Of a stretch of 64,000 nucleotides of DNA, positions 11,101-21,238 are shown one piece after another. Under the pieces are notes generated by a model. That model was not told the DNA's origin. It worked only from the letters and a program-made list of their open reading frames with translations, and did no database searches. Positions within the stretch are counted from its first letter, which is position 1, and each line of letters opens with the position of its first letter. The stretch is from Xiphydria camelus (lineage: Eukaryota; Arthropoda; Insecta; Hymenoptera; Xiphydriidae): NCBI GenBank assembly GCA_963678675.1, contig OY783195.1:14488143-14552142 (forward strand), in the 5' to 3' direction. The position numbers and the translations under genes are program-made.

Positions 11101-14100
11101 CTCGAGTGTCAAATAGCAGATTTCTACAAACATAGTTAACCAATTTTACTACAGGACGTATACCGTATGTCCGCGGAGAAGCCCCATTTTTTGAATTTCC
11201 CTGACATTTGGCCGGAAGTGGTTGGGTCGGTGCTCTAGTCATGAAATAGTTAGAATTGGTTTCGGGAGAGTGCGCTGTGGTCTTACGAGTCGAGCGAAAA
11301 GTGTCAAACGTCTGATCTCCCGGTAGCTGTCAATTCGGGAGATCGAAGCATCTAACCTCGAAATCGCTAATTTGTAAATGATGATGAATAATGTGTAGAA
11401 GTGATAGGAAATAATCATTCGGGTTTCTTCGATGAGATTCCCCAAGTGTTTAAAAATCGGTGTCCGATTTTTGCCAATAACTGTTGCTTCAACTTCCAGT
11501 GACGTTAAGTATTACTGCAGAACGAGTAGGTTAGAAGATTTTCATGAAGACTCACGATTTTCTGACATGTCATCTCGTACAAGTGCAACCGAAGAGGATC
11601 TAGCTCGTGTCCTGTCCGTAACGAGATGACTCGATGGACATTGGAGAATGTCAGGCTTGTCACCGAGCGCCTATTACCCACGGTACATTAATTGCAATAG
11701 GCGCTTCTCGTTTCAACTAGGTATTCCAGCGTTAAAGAACTTTTACTTCTTTCAAGGTAATAACCTTTTATGAACTGTTTGTGGTAGGAGGCAGCGGTCG
11801 ATAATAGCGACTCGTTGTAGACAAGTTCGTCTATTAAAACTAAAAGGCAATTCGGTGTGCCGAACTACTACTGCGATAATGTGCCCGAGCTCGCGGTCTA
11901 TTCTGCGATTAATGTTAACGTAATCGTGATTATGCTCGGGTGATGGATGTTCCAAAAGAGGTAAACTTGACACTAAACATTGAACGCTGTAAGCTGACTT
12001 GCTAGTGTATGCTTTGCAACTGGAACATCATCGCAGGAATAATTTGTCTACGATTAGTCACAATCATTGATCGCTGCCCCCTAAGATCAACAATTCGTAC
12101 AAGGTAAATACTTTGAAAGAAGTGAAAGTTATTTAAAGCAGGAATAGTTTAAACGAAAAGCGCATATTGCAATGAAAGTACCTTGGGTGAAAGGCGCTCC
12201 GTGATAAGTTCGACAATGTCTGATGTCCATCGAGTCATCTTTTTATGGACAGGACACGAGCTAGATCCGCTTCGGTTGCACCTGTACGAGATGACATGTC
12301 AGAAAATCGTGAGTCTTCGTGAAAATCTTCTAACCTACCCGTTTTGCAGTAATAATTAATATCACTGGAAGTTGAAGCAACAGTTATTGGCAAAAATCGG
12401 ACACCGATTTTTACTTTACGGACCACTTCCGGCCAAATGTGAGAGAAATTCAAAAAATGGGGCTTCTCCGTGGACATACGATACCTACATACTAGAACTC
12501 CTGATTTAATGGGAAACATATTGAGAAACCGTTTGAGGATGGCGTACGTAGGGAACGTTTGAGTACGGATGAGAACACACAGTGACGGCATAAGAGCTTC
12601 TCTGTGGTACATAATTCCCTCAACAAGTTCGAGAAAGATAGAGAATTGTGTACAACAGAGGATCTTATGCCGTCACCGTGTGTTCTTACTCGTACTCACG
12701 TTCTCTAAGTATGTACCCCATCCTGGGAATGTCGTTGTACGAGGTGTTTTCGAGGAAGCTTTATATACACAGTCCGAACTTCGATTTGCAACATAGCAAT
12801 TGTGCAAGTGCGAGAGAGAACATATGACGAGTACATAAGAACCTCTCTGTCGCACATTTCCCTACACTAGTCCAGTTAAAGTTTGTGCGGCGGAGAGGTT
12901 CTTATATACCCGCTACATGTTCTCTCTCGCAATAGCGCGATTGCTATATTGCAGATCCAACTCCGGATCCCCCGTAGGAGACACAAGAGTGCGAGAAAGA
13001 ACACGTGGCGAGTGCATAAGAGCTTCTCCGTCGCACTCGTAAACCCTAGACTTGTACAGTTGGAGTTTGTGCGACAAAGAGGCTCTTATGCACGTGCCAC
13101 ATGCTCTCTCTCGCACTTGCGTATCTTCTACGTATATCAAGCTTCCTCGAAAACACGCCGTATACGTACAGAGAGTGCTAGAATTTTACCTGTTAGTCGA
13201 GGTCGCCTTCCTAGTGAGAAGGCATGAAGAATGTAAACCCAATTTTAATGAAGAATTTTCAACTTTCTCGTCGATTTCCTTGGAAACTCCCGCTCTATTT
13301 ATCAAATGAGAAATGTTGTAATGTGTGCTTTTTCCACGGTGATCTTTATTCAACCGATTTTCTCGTGGAAACTTATTTTTTCTTAGAATTCGCGAATGTT
13401 GTTTTTCTCCACATTTCTTTCGTATTTTAGAACGATTCATTTTAAAACTAATATTGGCAGTTCTCAAATTCTCTGTACGAAGGCCATTGACGTAATGAAA
13501 ACTTTGACTATGTGATTCTTCTCTCTTCTTAAGATTTTTTGGGTCGATAATTCTTCGAAATTTCCTTGGATAAATATTTCTCTTCGTATACTTTGAACGA
13601 TGCCAGGTATCTCGATATTCCCTGATTCGACGATGATTGTTTCTTTGACAGACTAGTTTTGTCCAATTTTCATTCTTTGCATGCTCTATATCATTATTTA
13701 CCAATTGTTTTAACCTTTCGAGGTTAATCTCATTATTTTTTATATAAGACGAACTTTTGAAAGCAGCCGTTTTGTTACCAAAATATTCTGAAGATATTTT
13801 TAATATAGAGATTTGTTTTTCAGCAATTTTTACCTGCCCTGTCCATTCATTTATAGCAGAAACTTTCCTTATATCATCATCATCATTAGGTTCAATTTTT
13901 AGCTTAGGAATTCTTATTCCCATCGCCTTAACATCGTTCGTTTTCGTAGCATCGTGATTTTGTCCTTGCACGAGTAATTTTAAATTCCCATCGTTTGCCC
14001 TTGCCTTAAGATACCGAGTTGTTTTAAAAACGTTGAGGAAGTGTCCTCCTGTATATGGTATTCTTTCTCGTTGAACGTTGATTCTTTCCGACCATTTCTT

Positions 14101-17100
14101 TGTACTTTTGTTAATCCATTTTCCCATTTTATCAAGGTTATTCCTAGCAGACAAATTCATTTCAATGGCTACTTTATCACCCTGGTGAAATATGTTACTC
14201 ATCCTAAAAAGTTGATTTCTTGATTCTTTGTTATTAACACTCTTCAAGCTTTTTTTCTCACTGTTGTTGCCTGCTTCTAAAGTTCTCAATCTCTGCAGCC
14301 ACTGAATTTCCCTGAAATTCATTTGAATAGTTATCAATGGTGCATTTTGCTTATTTCAACACATCTACGCACCACTTGCGACTTCTATGAGTGGATACCT
14401 CGATGTGTGTGTTAGAGTTGTATATTTATTTCCTGTACCTTCTACTGGTTTTATATTACTATGAAAATAGCTGTAACTGGCTTTTCCTTCATGCGGTTTA
14501 TTAATTATCTCCTCTTTCACTCTTCGGAAATTCTCACTCTCTATTTTAGGAAAGAATGGAAGAGTCAATGTACTATCTGATAGCTAAGAAGTCGAGGTTT
14601 TTGTTGTGTATTTTCCTTCCTCAGTTCTAATGGGGTCCTGTTTTGTAGCACTTTTTAGGAGGAACATCAGTACTCTACGGGGTGAGGCGAGAGGAGGGAA
14701 AGAACAAAGCTTTCGACGCGTATTGCCAATATCAGATAATGAAATTTTAGTTCACTCAAAAATTATATATACGTTATTAATGTCACAAAATGTGGCTTAT
14801 AATTGCACTATTATTGATTTAAAATCAATGTAATATTTATTTAAATTTCTTACTGTTAAATTTTACATTATTTATTCGAGTACGAAAGTGAGAAAAACGT
14901 GGCAACACCGCAGTTTTTGACCACGAGGTTGGTATGAGATTTGTCGGTAAAAACAGTCATATCCGACATAATTCTACGCGTGACAGCTGCGTACATATTT
15001 TGATAATCATAACCTCAAAGCTATATTATGTTTACGTGGGTTCTATCAGTAGCCAAGTATTGCTTTCAAAATGTATAATATTACGGCACAATGTTATCGT
15101 TGGAAAGGAAATTACTCACCATAATTCACAAATTCACGATTTCGAGATTGGATGCTTCGATCTCCCGAATTGACACCAACTCTAACTACCGACTCGACTT
15201 CTACCGGTATAAAGGTAAATGAGAGTACCGACCAAGCCCGGCCGATGGTAAATTTCAAGGTCCTTGCAATTGTGCGGTGCTGCGCGGGTCATGCTGTACC
15301 TATTAGTCTCGGGTTTGAATCGTAGCACACCGTCTGACCTCTCCTCTGACGTCACGCGCTATTGCCACGTTTTCCCCTATTCGTTCAAAAATTCCGTTTT
15401 CTCGAAACCTTTTACTAAATTACACAAAAACTACTAAGTGAAATTGGTTTAAACTGTGCAGGATAGAAGTTTATAACTACATGCAAAATAAAACGTTTTC
15501 TTTTTACCATTTCTTCCATTTTAAGAGCCAATATTATTACTATCAAATCATCGGCCCATAAGGTTCCATGTTAATCAGCGACTTTTCAAACATGAATAAA
15601 AAAAACGGTTAAGTGAATTTCTTTCAAATTTTTACAGTAGCGTTCTGATTAAGTGAAGATTATAAGAAAAAAAAATCTTAGTAATTGGTGCATTTTCATT
15701 TCACTGATGTTCCTCCTTAACGTTCTTATAAATACCATACAGTCCTTCGACTTTATAAATTGATGCATTTGGACCAAATGTTTGGTAAGTTGGTGTTTTT
15801 TTGATAGCTCGGATTAGTCGTTACCTTTATTTACATCAAATATTAACGATTCGGTCTCATCGGCAGATATTTCAAAACCCTTCAGTATATTTTCAAATTT
15901 CCTCACAAAAGCCTCGAATTTTCTCTGAGCACTTTTTCACTAAAATCAGATATGATTTTATAGTTTGGAATACTAAACTGCTCAGAGAAACTCGAGGCTC
16001 TTGTGTGAGGAAATTTGAAAATATACTGAAGAGTTTTGAGATATCTGCCGATGAAACCGAATCGTTAATATTTGATGTAAATAAAGGTGACAAGTGTTCC
16101 GAGCTATCAAAAAAAAACACCAATTTACCAAACATTTGGTCCAAATGCATCAAGTATAAATGTATAAAGAAGTCAAAGGACTGTATGGTATTTATAAGAA
16201 CGTTAATGTAAAAAGTTCTACAAAACAGACCTGTTTTGTTCGTCATTGATATTGCTCTCCTTTATACTAGTTTTAGCAGCATCATTTGACAATTCGTAAA
16301 ACCATATTCTGTGAGTACCTTCGTTTTCCTTCTTCATTAGCTCTCCAATCTGCTCGATTAGTGTTTCCGAATTGTTTGTTACAGGCTTGTTTTCTATTGA
16401 CGGTTTATTGTTTAAAATGTAATCATTAATACGAATCTTTTTATTTATCATTGAAAATTCTTTCAGCTTGTTCTTTCCGGCTGAAAAATTGGAGCATGTT
16501 TTTTTCATGGTCCTCGACCTAGACATAGGATGAGAGGTAATATCTTCCACAGGGTCTGTTTGTGTGCAAATATAATCCGTATTATATGTTAAACCAGGAA
16601 TGGAAATCAACAAAGGTACACGAAGTGCAACGTCAAAGTTACTGTACTTTGCCCATTCGGAATGCTCGCCTAATGACCAACCTGCACATTAAATATCAGG
16701 AAAGTTAATACTGTCAACACTTTTTAAACCGCAAAGCAAATCTGCAACGGTAAGGATCAGAGGCTTGTCGATTTGGCGTGGAACGCCCTATATATAATTA
16801 TGTCAATTGATCATATTCGTACGTACCGTGATCTGATGTTAAAATAATTATGGTTTTCTGCCGTATCTTGGAAGTGCATAGCTGATTTATCAGTATTCCA
16901 ATTAAATGATCGATATAAGTTACAGATGCGTAATATGATTGTATAATCAATCTGGCGAAAGGTACTTCAACAGAAAAAAATTTGATAAGTTTATGCATTA
17001 GTCTCGCAAAATATTAAGAGATACACTATTCAAAAATCAAACAGTATAACTATATATACCTGGTATCTGTGCCCATGGAAATTTGAGAAACAGAGCTTTG

Positions 17101-18430
17101 ACATCATCACGCTTACGAAGATCTATCCAGGGATTATATGCTACGCTACTGATTTTATCTGGCCATGCATAAGGGTTTGGCATGACAAATTTGTTGAGCG
17201 GATGATACTCTGCGATAAAGAGATTGTACTGTGAATTAATATAAAAGATTATAACAAGAAACAAGAATATTAACAGAGTGCAAGATTTTTGTAGATAAAA
17301 TGCTGAATAAAGAAAATTCAATCTGAGCCCCCCCCCCCCCCCCCCCCATCAACACACATACCTAAAAACATTCAAGAACTGAATACTATATACTTAAATA
17401 CTCTTGCGGATACTTCAGTGGAATATGCGGCTTTGCAAATCCGACCGCTAAGAAGAAGGGAGCTTCATCAGTATGATGTTCATGAATGAATCTTCTTGCA
17501 GCATTCAATGTCTCTATATCCGGTAGGGTACCATTTGGCATCAAAACTACATTCACTGGACATACCTAAGGTATACAGATAGCTACAAAATGTGTGCATT
17601 TAAAACTCAACAAAGACAAACTACCTCGATGGCAATGTATCACAGATTATATCACAGATATGTATATGTACACATCATCTTACAAGATTCTTTGCAGGAA
17701 ATGAATTGGGCATAGATTGGCAGACCGGAGCATCTTTATAGCGATTTGTGTAAGGATGAAATGGTTCTTTGGTCCATGAGTATGGATAGTCATCTGTCTT
17801 ATTAGAGCTGATGCCTGTGTACATTAATTGTATATATATAATAAATTAGATGGCTTATTGAGAACTTACATCTGAAATCATGTTCTCAAATATTTACCAG
17901 GATGAAATATTTTTCCTACTGACATGGTCGTGTACCCGTGATTTTTTAAGTGCTCCGGTAATGTCGTAAAGTTTCCTACTGATGTTCGCCAATAGCTGTA
18001 AAAGTCGTACAATTGAAGGGTGTCCGGTCTACGGCCAGTCAAGAAGGAATTTCTACTAGGAGCGCATAAAGATTGCTGCAATGAGATATAATACTGTTAA
18101 ACACAAGCATCATAAAGATATCTATGATGAGTTTTAGGACTGTTACTGAAATTTAGATTAGAACGGGACAAAATTAGTTGGAAAGACGAAGCTGGTAAAT
18201 TAACAGATAAAAGAAACATTACACAATGTCATATAATATCGAACCTGTGCAAACGCTCCAGTAAATATAATGCTTTCTTGAGCCAAATCATCGAGATGTG
18301 GTGTATAGGCATTTTCATCATTGTAACAGCCCAAAGCCGGTCTCAAGTCATCCGCAACAATTAAAAGAATATTTGGTCCTCCAACAATACTCTCCACCAA
18401 TAAATTTATTAAAAGTAATCGTAAAAACAT
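8128..18430 (-). CDS. IDS: Iduronate-2-sulfatase, nine exons, open reading frame intact
   Basis: Lysosomal sulfatase removing the 2-O-sulfate of iduronate in dermatan and heparan sulfate. Exons: 18430-18245, 18075-17898, 17814-17684, 17565-17394, 17209-17060, 16964-16827, 16681-16231, 8773-8554, 8481-8128. All are GT-AG with matching phases, totalling 1980 nt (659 residues). ATG 18430 starts a signal peptide ([11 protein letters not shown]), followed by VADDLRP with the metal-binding Asp pair (27, 28). The formylglycine site CAPSR follows at Cys66, then [24 protein letters not shown] and [13 protein letters not shown] (about 315-328). The C-terminal part shows [11 protein letters not shown] and [14 protein letters not shown]. 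Human IDS has 550 residues; most of the excess is a Lys/Asn/Ser-rich insert of about 100 residues after SIPGL (about 350-470, exon 7). Intron 7 is 7.46 kb and may contain more coding sequence (see 13190-14311). No damage is seen. Confidence 0.93.
9862..10167. repeat. Tc1/mariner-type MITE with CCCTGGCGG ends
   Basis: Starts CCCTGGCGGAAAAAA and ends TTTTTTCCGCCAGGG, flanked by TA on both sides. Subterminal TTTACCACTA recurs inverted near 10142-10151 (TAGTGGTAAA). 306 bp, non-coding. Confidence 0.7.
10216..10392. repeat. Palindrome of the GAACACACGGTGACG family
   Basis: Left arm TTAGGGAACGTATGAGTGCG through GGTGACGGCATAAGGGC; right arm is the inverse (CTCACACGTTCCCTAAGTAC). Loop about 30 bp. 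Related palindromes lie at 12535-13137, all in the same intron. Confidence 0.7.
11155..12492. mobile_element. 1.34-kb foldback with about 600-bp arms in IDS intron 7
   Basis: Outer ends CGTATGTCCGCGGAGAAGCC at left and the near-identical CGTATGTCCACGGAGAAGCC inverted at right. The arms match through 11460-11765 and 12100-12430 to a centre near 11950. Both arms keep the same short open segment in opposite directions, with [10 protein letters not shown] and [10 protein letters not shown] (plus at 11432-11629, minus at 12235-12430). Substitutions between arms are mostly conservative at protein level. I do not recognise the peptide. The TCCGCG end resembles the 19371-19686 MITE family. Confidence 0.7.
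12535..13137. repeat. Three successive palindromes of the 10.3-kb family
   Basis: 12535-12726 pairs GAACACACAGTGACGGCATA with TATGCCGTCACCGTGTGTTC. 12776-12958 pairs GTGCGAGAGAGAACAT with ATGTTCTCTCTCGC. 12985-13137 pairs AGTGCGAGAAAGAACAC with its diverged inverse (TGCTCTCTCTCGCACTTGCG). Each has arms of 60-80 bp and a loop of 30-50 bp. All share the logic GTGCGAG-rich, CATAAGAGC, loop, inverse. Confidence 0.65.
13190..14311 (-). CDS. Candidate extra IDS exon (374 codons) or nested gene in IDS intron 7
   Basis: Open segment, same strand as IDS, bounded by acceptor AATTTCAG at 14312 and donor CAG|GTAAAA at 13190/13189. The span is 1122 nt (multiple of 3). It starts with one base completing a codon and ends with two bases. 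This is exactly the phase of the IDS exon 7/8 junction, so inclusion keeps the sulfatase frame and would give about 1033 residues. The peptide is very basic and Asn/Lys/Arg-rich, with a patch [12 protein letters not shown]; composition resembles the insert at the end of exon 7. No TE domain is recognised. A 57-bp GT-AG gap (14368-14312) separates it from the open segment 14550-14369. Alternatives: a nested minus-strand gene or a decayed insertion that stayed open by chance. Confidence 0.5.
14369..14550 (-). CDS. Candidate small exon joined to 13190-14311 by a 57-bp intron
   Basis: About 60 open codons on the minus strand ([16 protein letters not shown] near the start, [14 protein letters not shown] in the middle). 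They end two bases into a codon at a GC|GTAGAT donor (14369/14368). With the acceptor at 14312 this leaves a minimal-size insect intron and preserves frame. A pyrimidine-rich tract (GACTCTTCCATTCTTTCC) precedes several AGs near 14530-14540, so the exact start is uncertain. It shares composition with the IDS exon 7 insert. Confidence 0.35.
15183..15305. repeat. Diverged copy of the palindromic repeat at 50720-50935
   Basis: Shares CTACCGACTCGACTTCTACC and ACCGACCAAGCCCGGCCGA with the 50.7-kb palindrome, but only one arm plus part of the second is clear. Non-coding; lies in IDS intron 7. Confidence 0.6.
15717..16208. mobile_element. Foldback element with TTAA flanks, 22 bp from the IDS exon 7 donor
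   Basis: Left arm from TTAACGTTCTTATAAATACC (15718) and right arm ending with its inverse (16188-16208); arms about 190 bp, loop about 105 bp. An open segment crosses the right arm and centre on plus (15801-16211) and has a mirror on minus; these are consequences of the palindrome. Its right end lies only 22 bp from the exon 7 splice donor (16231/16230), so an RNA hairpin could affect splicing of that donor. Confidence 0.75.
17328..17347. repeat. Poly-C tract (20 bases) in IDS intron 4
   Basis: Uninterrupted run of 20 C on plus, hence 20 G on the IDS sense strand, between exons 4 and 5. It is a candidate G-quadruplex-forming RNA or an assembly-sensitive homopolymer. Confidence 0.85.
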
Positions 18431-18675
18431 TGTTAATATTGAAACACTTTCTAAAACAGTTCGCAGATTGTCATTGGTTTTTTTACAGTAAGGAAAGGTT
18501 CAACAGATGGTGTATTCCTCTGGAGGTAAAATTCCTAAACATTTTTTTTTTTCTAAGCGCATTTGACTACAATACCGGGGACGTGGAAGCAAATTTATCG
18601 ACAACTTCGATGTTAATTAGGTTAGGAAATCTGTCAAAAGCGAAGCGGATGTACATACCGCATCTCGAAATCGAA
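18431..18675. other. IDS upstream region
   Basis: AT-rich sequence immediately upstream of the IDS start codon, including a T-run at 18541-18551. I see no clear TATA box. The next 130 bp upstream is a MITE arm, so the promoter is compact or includes transposon sequence. Confidence 0.4.
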
Positions 18676-18679
18676 GTCG

Positions 18680-18812
18680 AACTGCACTCGCGGATGACTA
18701 CGCATGCGCATTCACGCTTCTCCGGTGATTCTATTGGACGAGGAGACCCACAAAGGTGCTCATGCAAAACTCGCAATTTTGCTATGGGCTCTTTGATCGC
18801 GGACATATGGTA
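18680..18812. repeat. Single arm of the CCGTATGTCCGCG MITE family upstream of IDS
   Basis: Matches the right arm of 19371-19686: CGCGGATGACTACGCATGCG, then GATTCTATTGGACGAGGAGA, then ATCGCGGACATATGG. Left arm absent. About 250-380 bp upstream of the IDS ATG. Confidence 0.75.
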
Positions 18813-19099
18813 TTTCAAACCTAGTGAAAATGCTAAAAGTGAGTACGTTTTGCGATTGCGTAAAATTCATCATGGTGAAAATGAGAGATATTTCACGTGA
18901 GATCTCTCGGCAAGAAAATTAATGTCGAAACAGTGACATTGTACGAAAGACGCGCGAAATATTGTGCATGTGACTTTATTTACTTGAAGCGTTGATTATT
19001 ATGGATATATTATTACTTATTATTGATGACGAAATTGATGTTCACGAATACGAAATTGAAGTACTTAGAACAACTCGGCGAAGACTAAACTGGCCCATA

Positions 19100-19260
19100 C
19101 ACAGTGAGGTAAAACTGAAGCGTGCTTGCACGCGAGCAAATGTGAAATGAAAATTTGGGCACACTGGAATGCCCATACACGGTGAGGGAAAACTGTCACA
19201 TTTGCACGAAGAGCCAATGCGTGCGTGCAAATGCGACCGTTTGTGGCACAAAACTGATGG
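19100..19260. repeat. Short diverged direct repeat
   Basis: GCCCATACACAGTGAGGTAA (19095-19115) and GCCCATACACGGTGAGGGAA (19169-19190), each followed by AAACTG and then GTGCGTGCAAATG-like words. The copies are about 75 bp apart. No coding function seen. Confidence 0.5.
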
Positions 19261-19370
19261 CTCTGTCAGGTCTAGGCATGGCGCGACGAGATCTGGCTGA
19301 GTTTGATTTTGCGTGTCGCGCCGCGCGCAACCTTACCAGTTTCTACAGTGAGTGTGGGGTTATGAATGTA

Positions 19371-19686
19371 CCGTATGTCCGCGATCATTTGAACCATAGG
19401 AAAATTGCGAGTTTTGCATGAGCACCCCTTTGGGTCTCCTCGTCCAATAGAATCACCGGAGAAGCGTGAATGCGCATGCGTAGTCATCCGCGAGTGTGGC
19501 GTCGTCAGCAAGTTCAGATCGATTATTTCGATAACCGATCTGAACTTGCTGACGACGCCACACTCGCGGATGACTACGCATGCGCATTCACGCTTCTCCG
19601 GTGATTCTATTGGACAAGGAGACCCAAAGGGGTGCTCATGCAAAACTCGCAATTTTCCTATGGTTCAAATGATCGCGGACATACGG
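19371..19686. mobile_element. Near-perfect palindromic MITE, CCGTATGTCCGCG ends, TA flanks
   Basis: 316 bp; two arms of about 150 bp almost identical in inverse, meeting near 19527 (AGTTCAGATCGATTATTTCG). Ends CCGTATGTCCGCG/CGCGGACATACGG, flanked by TA. The very high arm identity suggests a recent insertion. Other copies: 18680-18812 and 43115-43276; related ends at 11155 and 12492. Confidence 0.85.
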
Positions 19687-19878
19687 TAATTCAACAAAGT
19701 GATTTATATTTATTCGCCGTCGCCGCCGCTGCGCAAATTTCTTGACAGGATCGTCGCCGCGGCGACGGTAAATTTTCAGAACCACGCACAAAATACTGAC
19801 TGGATCAAAACCTTTCCTTCTCCTTTTTTATTTTATAATTACATTAAATAGTTTTTTAATAAATGCGTGGACAAAACC

Positions 19879-20115
19879 TGTAGTGCCTTTAGCTACTATG
19901 TCGCCATCTATCGGAGTACGCGTTACGCGAGCACAGCGCCGCCTGCGCGATACGTGTCCGACGAGTCATCGTCGAGACTCTTCTCTCCCGACCGTTGAGC
20001 TATAATGCGGTCCCGGCATATTGTTCTAAGTTCTCTTGTTCATTTTGTAACTTCTGTTAATAAACTCTTTGTTAATCCAAATTAGTGCGTGCATTAATAT
20101 CGTAAGAACATTACA
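19879..20115 (+). repeat. 5' LTR
   Basis: 237 bp, TG...CA ends. AATAAACTC near 20056 is a likely poly(A) signal. It differs from the 3' LTR at roughly ten positions and indels, clustered near 19980-20030, so the copy is not brand new. Confidence 0.9.
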
Positions 20116-20116
20116 G

Positions 20117-20127
20117 TGGCGACGAGG
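20117..20127 (+). promoter_or_regulatory. Primer-binding site complementary to tRNA-Ser
   Basis: TGGCGACGAGG one base after the LTR. This is the complement of the 3' end CCTCGTCGCCA expected for animal tRNA-Ser(GCU). It fixes the element's orientation (plus). Confidence 0.75.
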
Positions 20128-20914
20128 GTACAAATAAACACGTGCGATAAAGGATCGCCAAGATATTCATCGATTTCGTGAAACCGCGTGTCGTGAATAA
20201 AATTAACACGTGCGATAAAGGATCGCATAAATAATCGTCGAGAGTGAACGTGTCGGGAAAAGTGATCGGGGGCGATAAAAGATCGCAGAAAAAGGAATCC
20301 GTCAAGAGTGAACGTGTCGGTAAAATGATGGAAGACGTAAGGAGACGGCAAGAGGAGCTAAAGGAGCTCGAAAAAGGAAAAGCGGACTTGGTGGAGGAAA
20401 TGAAGTAAATCACGGAGCAACGGAAACAATTGGCTCTGGAACAGCAACATTTTTTGGCACAAAAGGCGGAATGGAAAGTTAACCTAGAAAGCGGAGCATC
20501 GCAAAGCACAGTGCAACAAATCGTTACATCGAGGATTGGAGAATTAAAGGAATTAGGTTGGCTGGTGGTCGAGGAAGTAAACTTCGGCGCCACCGAGCTA
20601 AACACCCTTTTTGACCGCCTGATTTGAAATATCGATATCTTGCTTTGAAAACCTCGAAGTGCAATTTTTGACAAAAATGCCATTCATAACTTACTGTGTT
20701 AAAGTTTAAAATCTGAAAACAGTAAGCTATAAATGGCATTTTTTTCAAAAATTGCACTTGCGAAATTTTCAAAGTAAGGTATCGATGGTATCGATATATC
20801 AATATGGCAGCCTACTTCATAGTAGGCATTTGCAGGAGTAAAGAATGAAAATATAACCTTAATTTATGAATCTATATGTAGTGAAGTGAATTGAAATAAA
20901 AAATGTAATATAAA

Positions 20915-21238
20915 ATGGTTTTTTCGTGTGCAGTACCGAGTTGTAAAAATAAATCAAGGTTCATGGTTCCTTCTGTAAAAAAATCGAAAGATATTCGTCA
21001 AAAGTGGCTCGATTTCTTAAAATATGCACCTCATCATAGAAAAAGATTATGCGAAGTTCATTTTACTCCTGATCAATTAATAACTTTTAGCGGTGATGCA
21101 GGTAAAAATGAAAATTATTTAGAGCGTGTTCACATAAATTGGCTGACAGTACTGTATTCCCATTCCGAAGTATGGGAATGCAGTACTGTCAGCCAATTTC
21201 TGAACATTTCTGATTTAATTAAATATGTATATTTATAG
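20915..21238 (+). CDS. THAP zinc-finger protein of the gag-inserted element
   Basis: 107 codons from ATG 20915 (MVFSCAVPSCKNKS). C2CH THAP pattern: Cys pair at residues 5 and 10, Trp near 30 (QKWLDFLKY), then L-C-E-V-H-F near 48-53. The usual C-terminal AVPTIF box is not obvious. Codons after about 70 read through a 66-bp hairpin and are probably not native. THAP domains bind element ends in the nucleus. The protein is a DNA-binding fragment without a nuclease. It could be one exon of a longer spliced gene lost from this copy. Confidence 0.7.
   Translation: MVFSCAVPSCKNKSRFMVPSVKKSKDIRQKWLDFLKYAPHHRKRLCEVHFTPDQLITFSGDAGKNENYLERVHINWLTVLYSHSEVWECSTVSQFLNISDLIKYVYL
21136..21203. repeat. Near-perfect 68-bp hairpin inside the THAP element
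   Basis: AAATTGGCTGACAGTACTGT at left, ACAGTACTGTCAGCCAATTT 48 bp further as the inverse, with a loop of about 8 bp around TCCGAAGT. Interrupts the THAP ORF. Confidence 0.8.

Noticed and set aside
13186..14337. The 383-codon ORF as a stand-alone gene starting at 14337
   Set aside because: The first codon is TTG, not ATG, and an in-frame TGA lies just upstream; the splice-bounded 14311-13190 interpretation fits better.
15801..16246. 136-codon plus and 117-codon minus ORFs
   Set aside because: They mirror each other across a palindrome; no motif; treated as a foldback by-product.
16500..16613. CTQTDPV in the IDS exon 7 insert resembles IQTDP in the THAP linker at 4556
   Set aside because: Five shared residues in low-complexity regions are too few to propose that the insert came from a transposon.
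19272..19689. 126- and 94-codon ORFs with CACVVIRECG words
   Set aside because: Arise from the two arms of the 19371-19686 MITE; the same peptide appears from the 43.1-kb copy.
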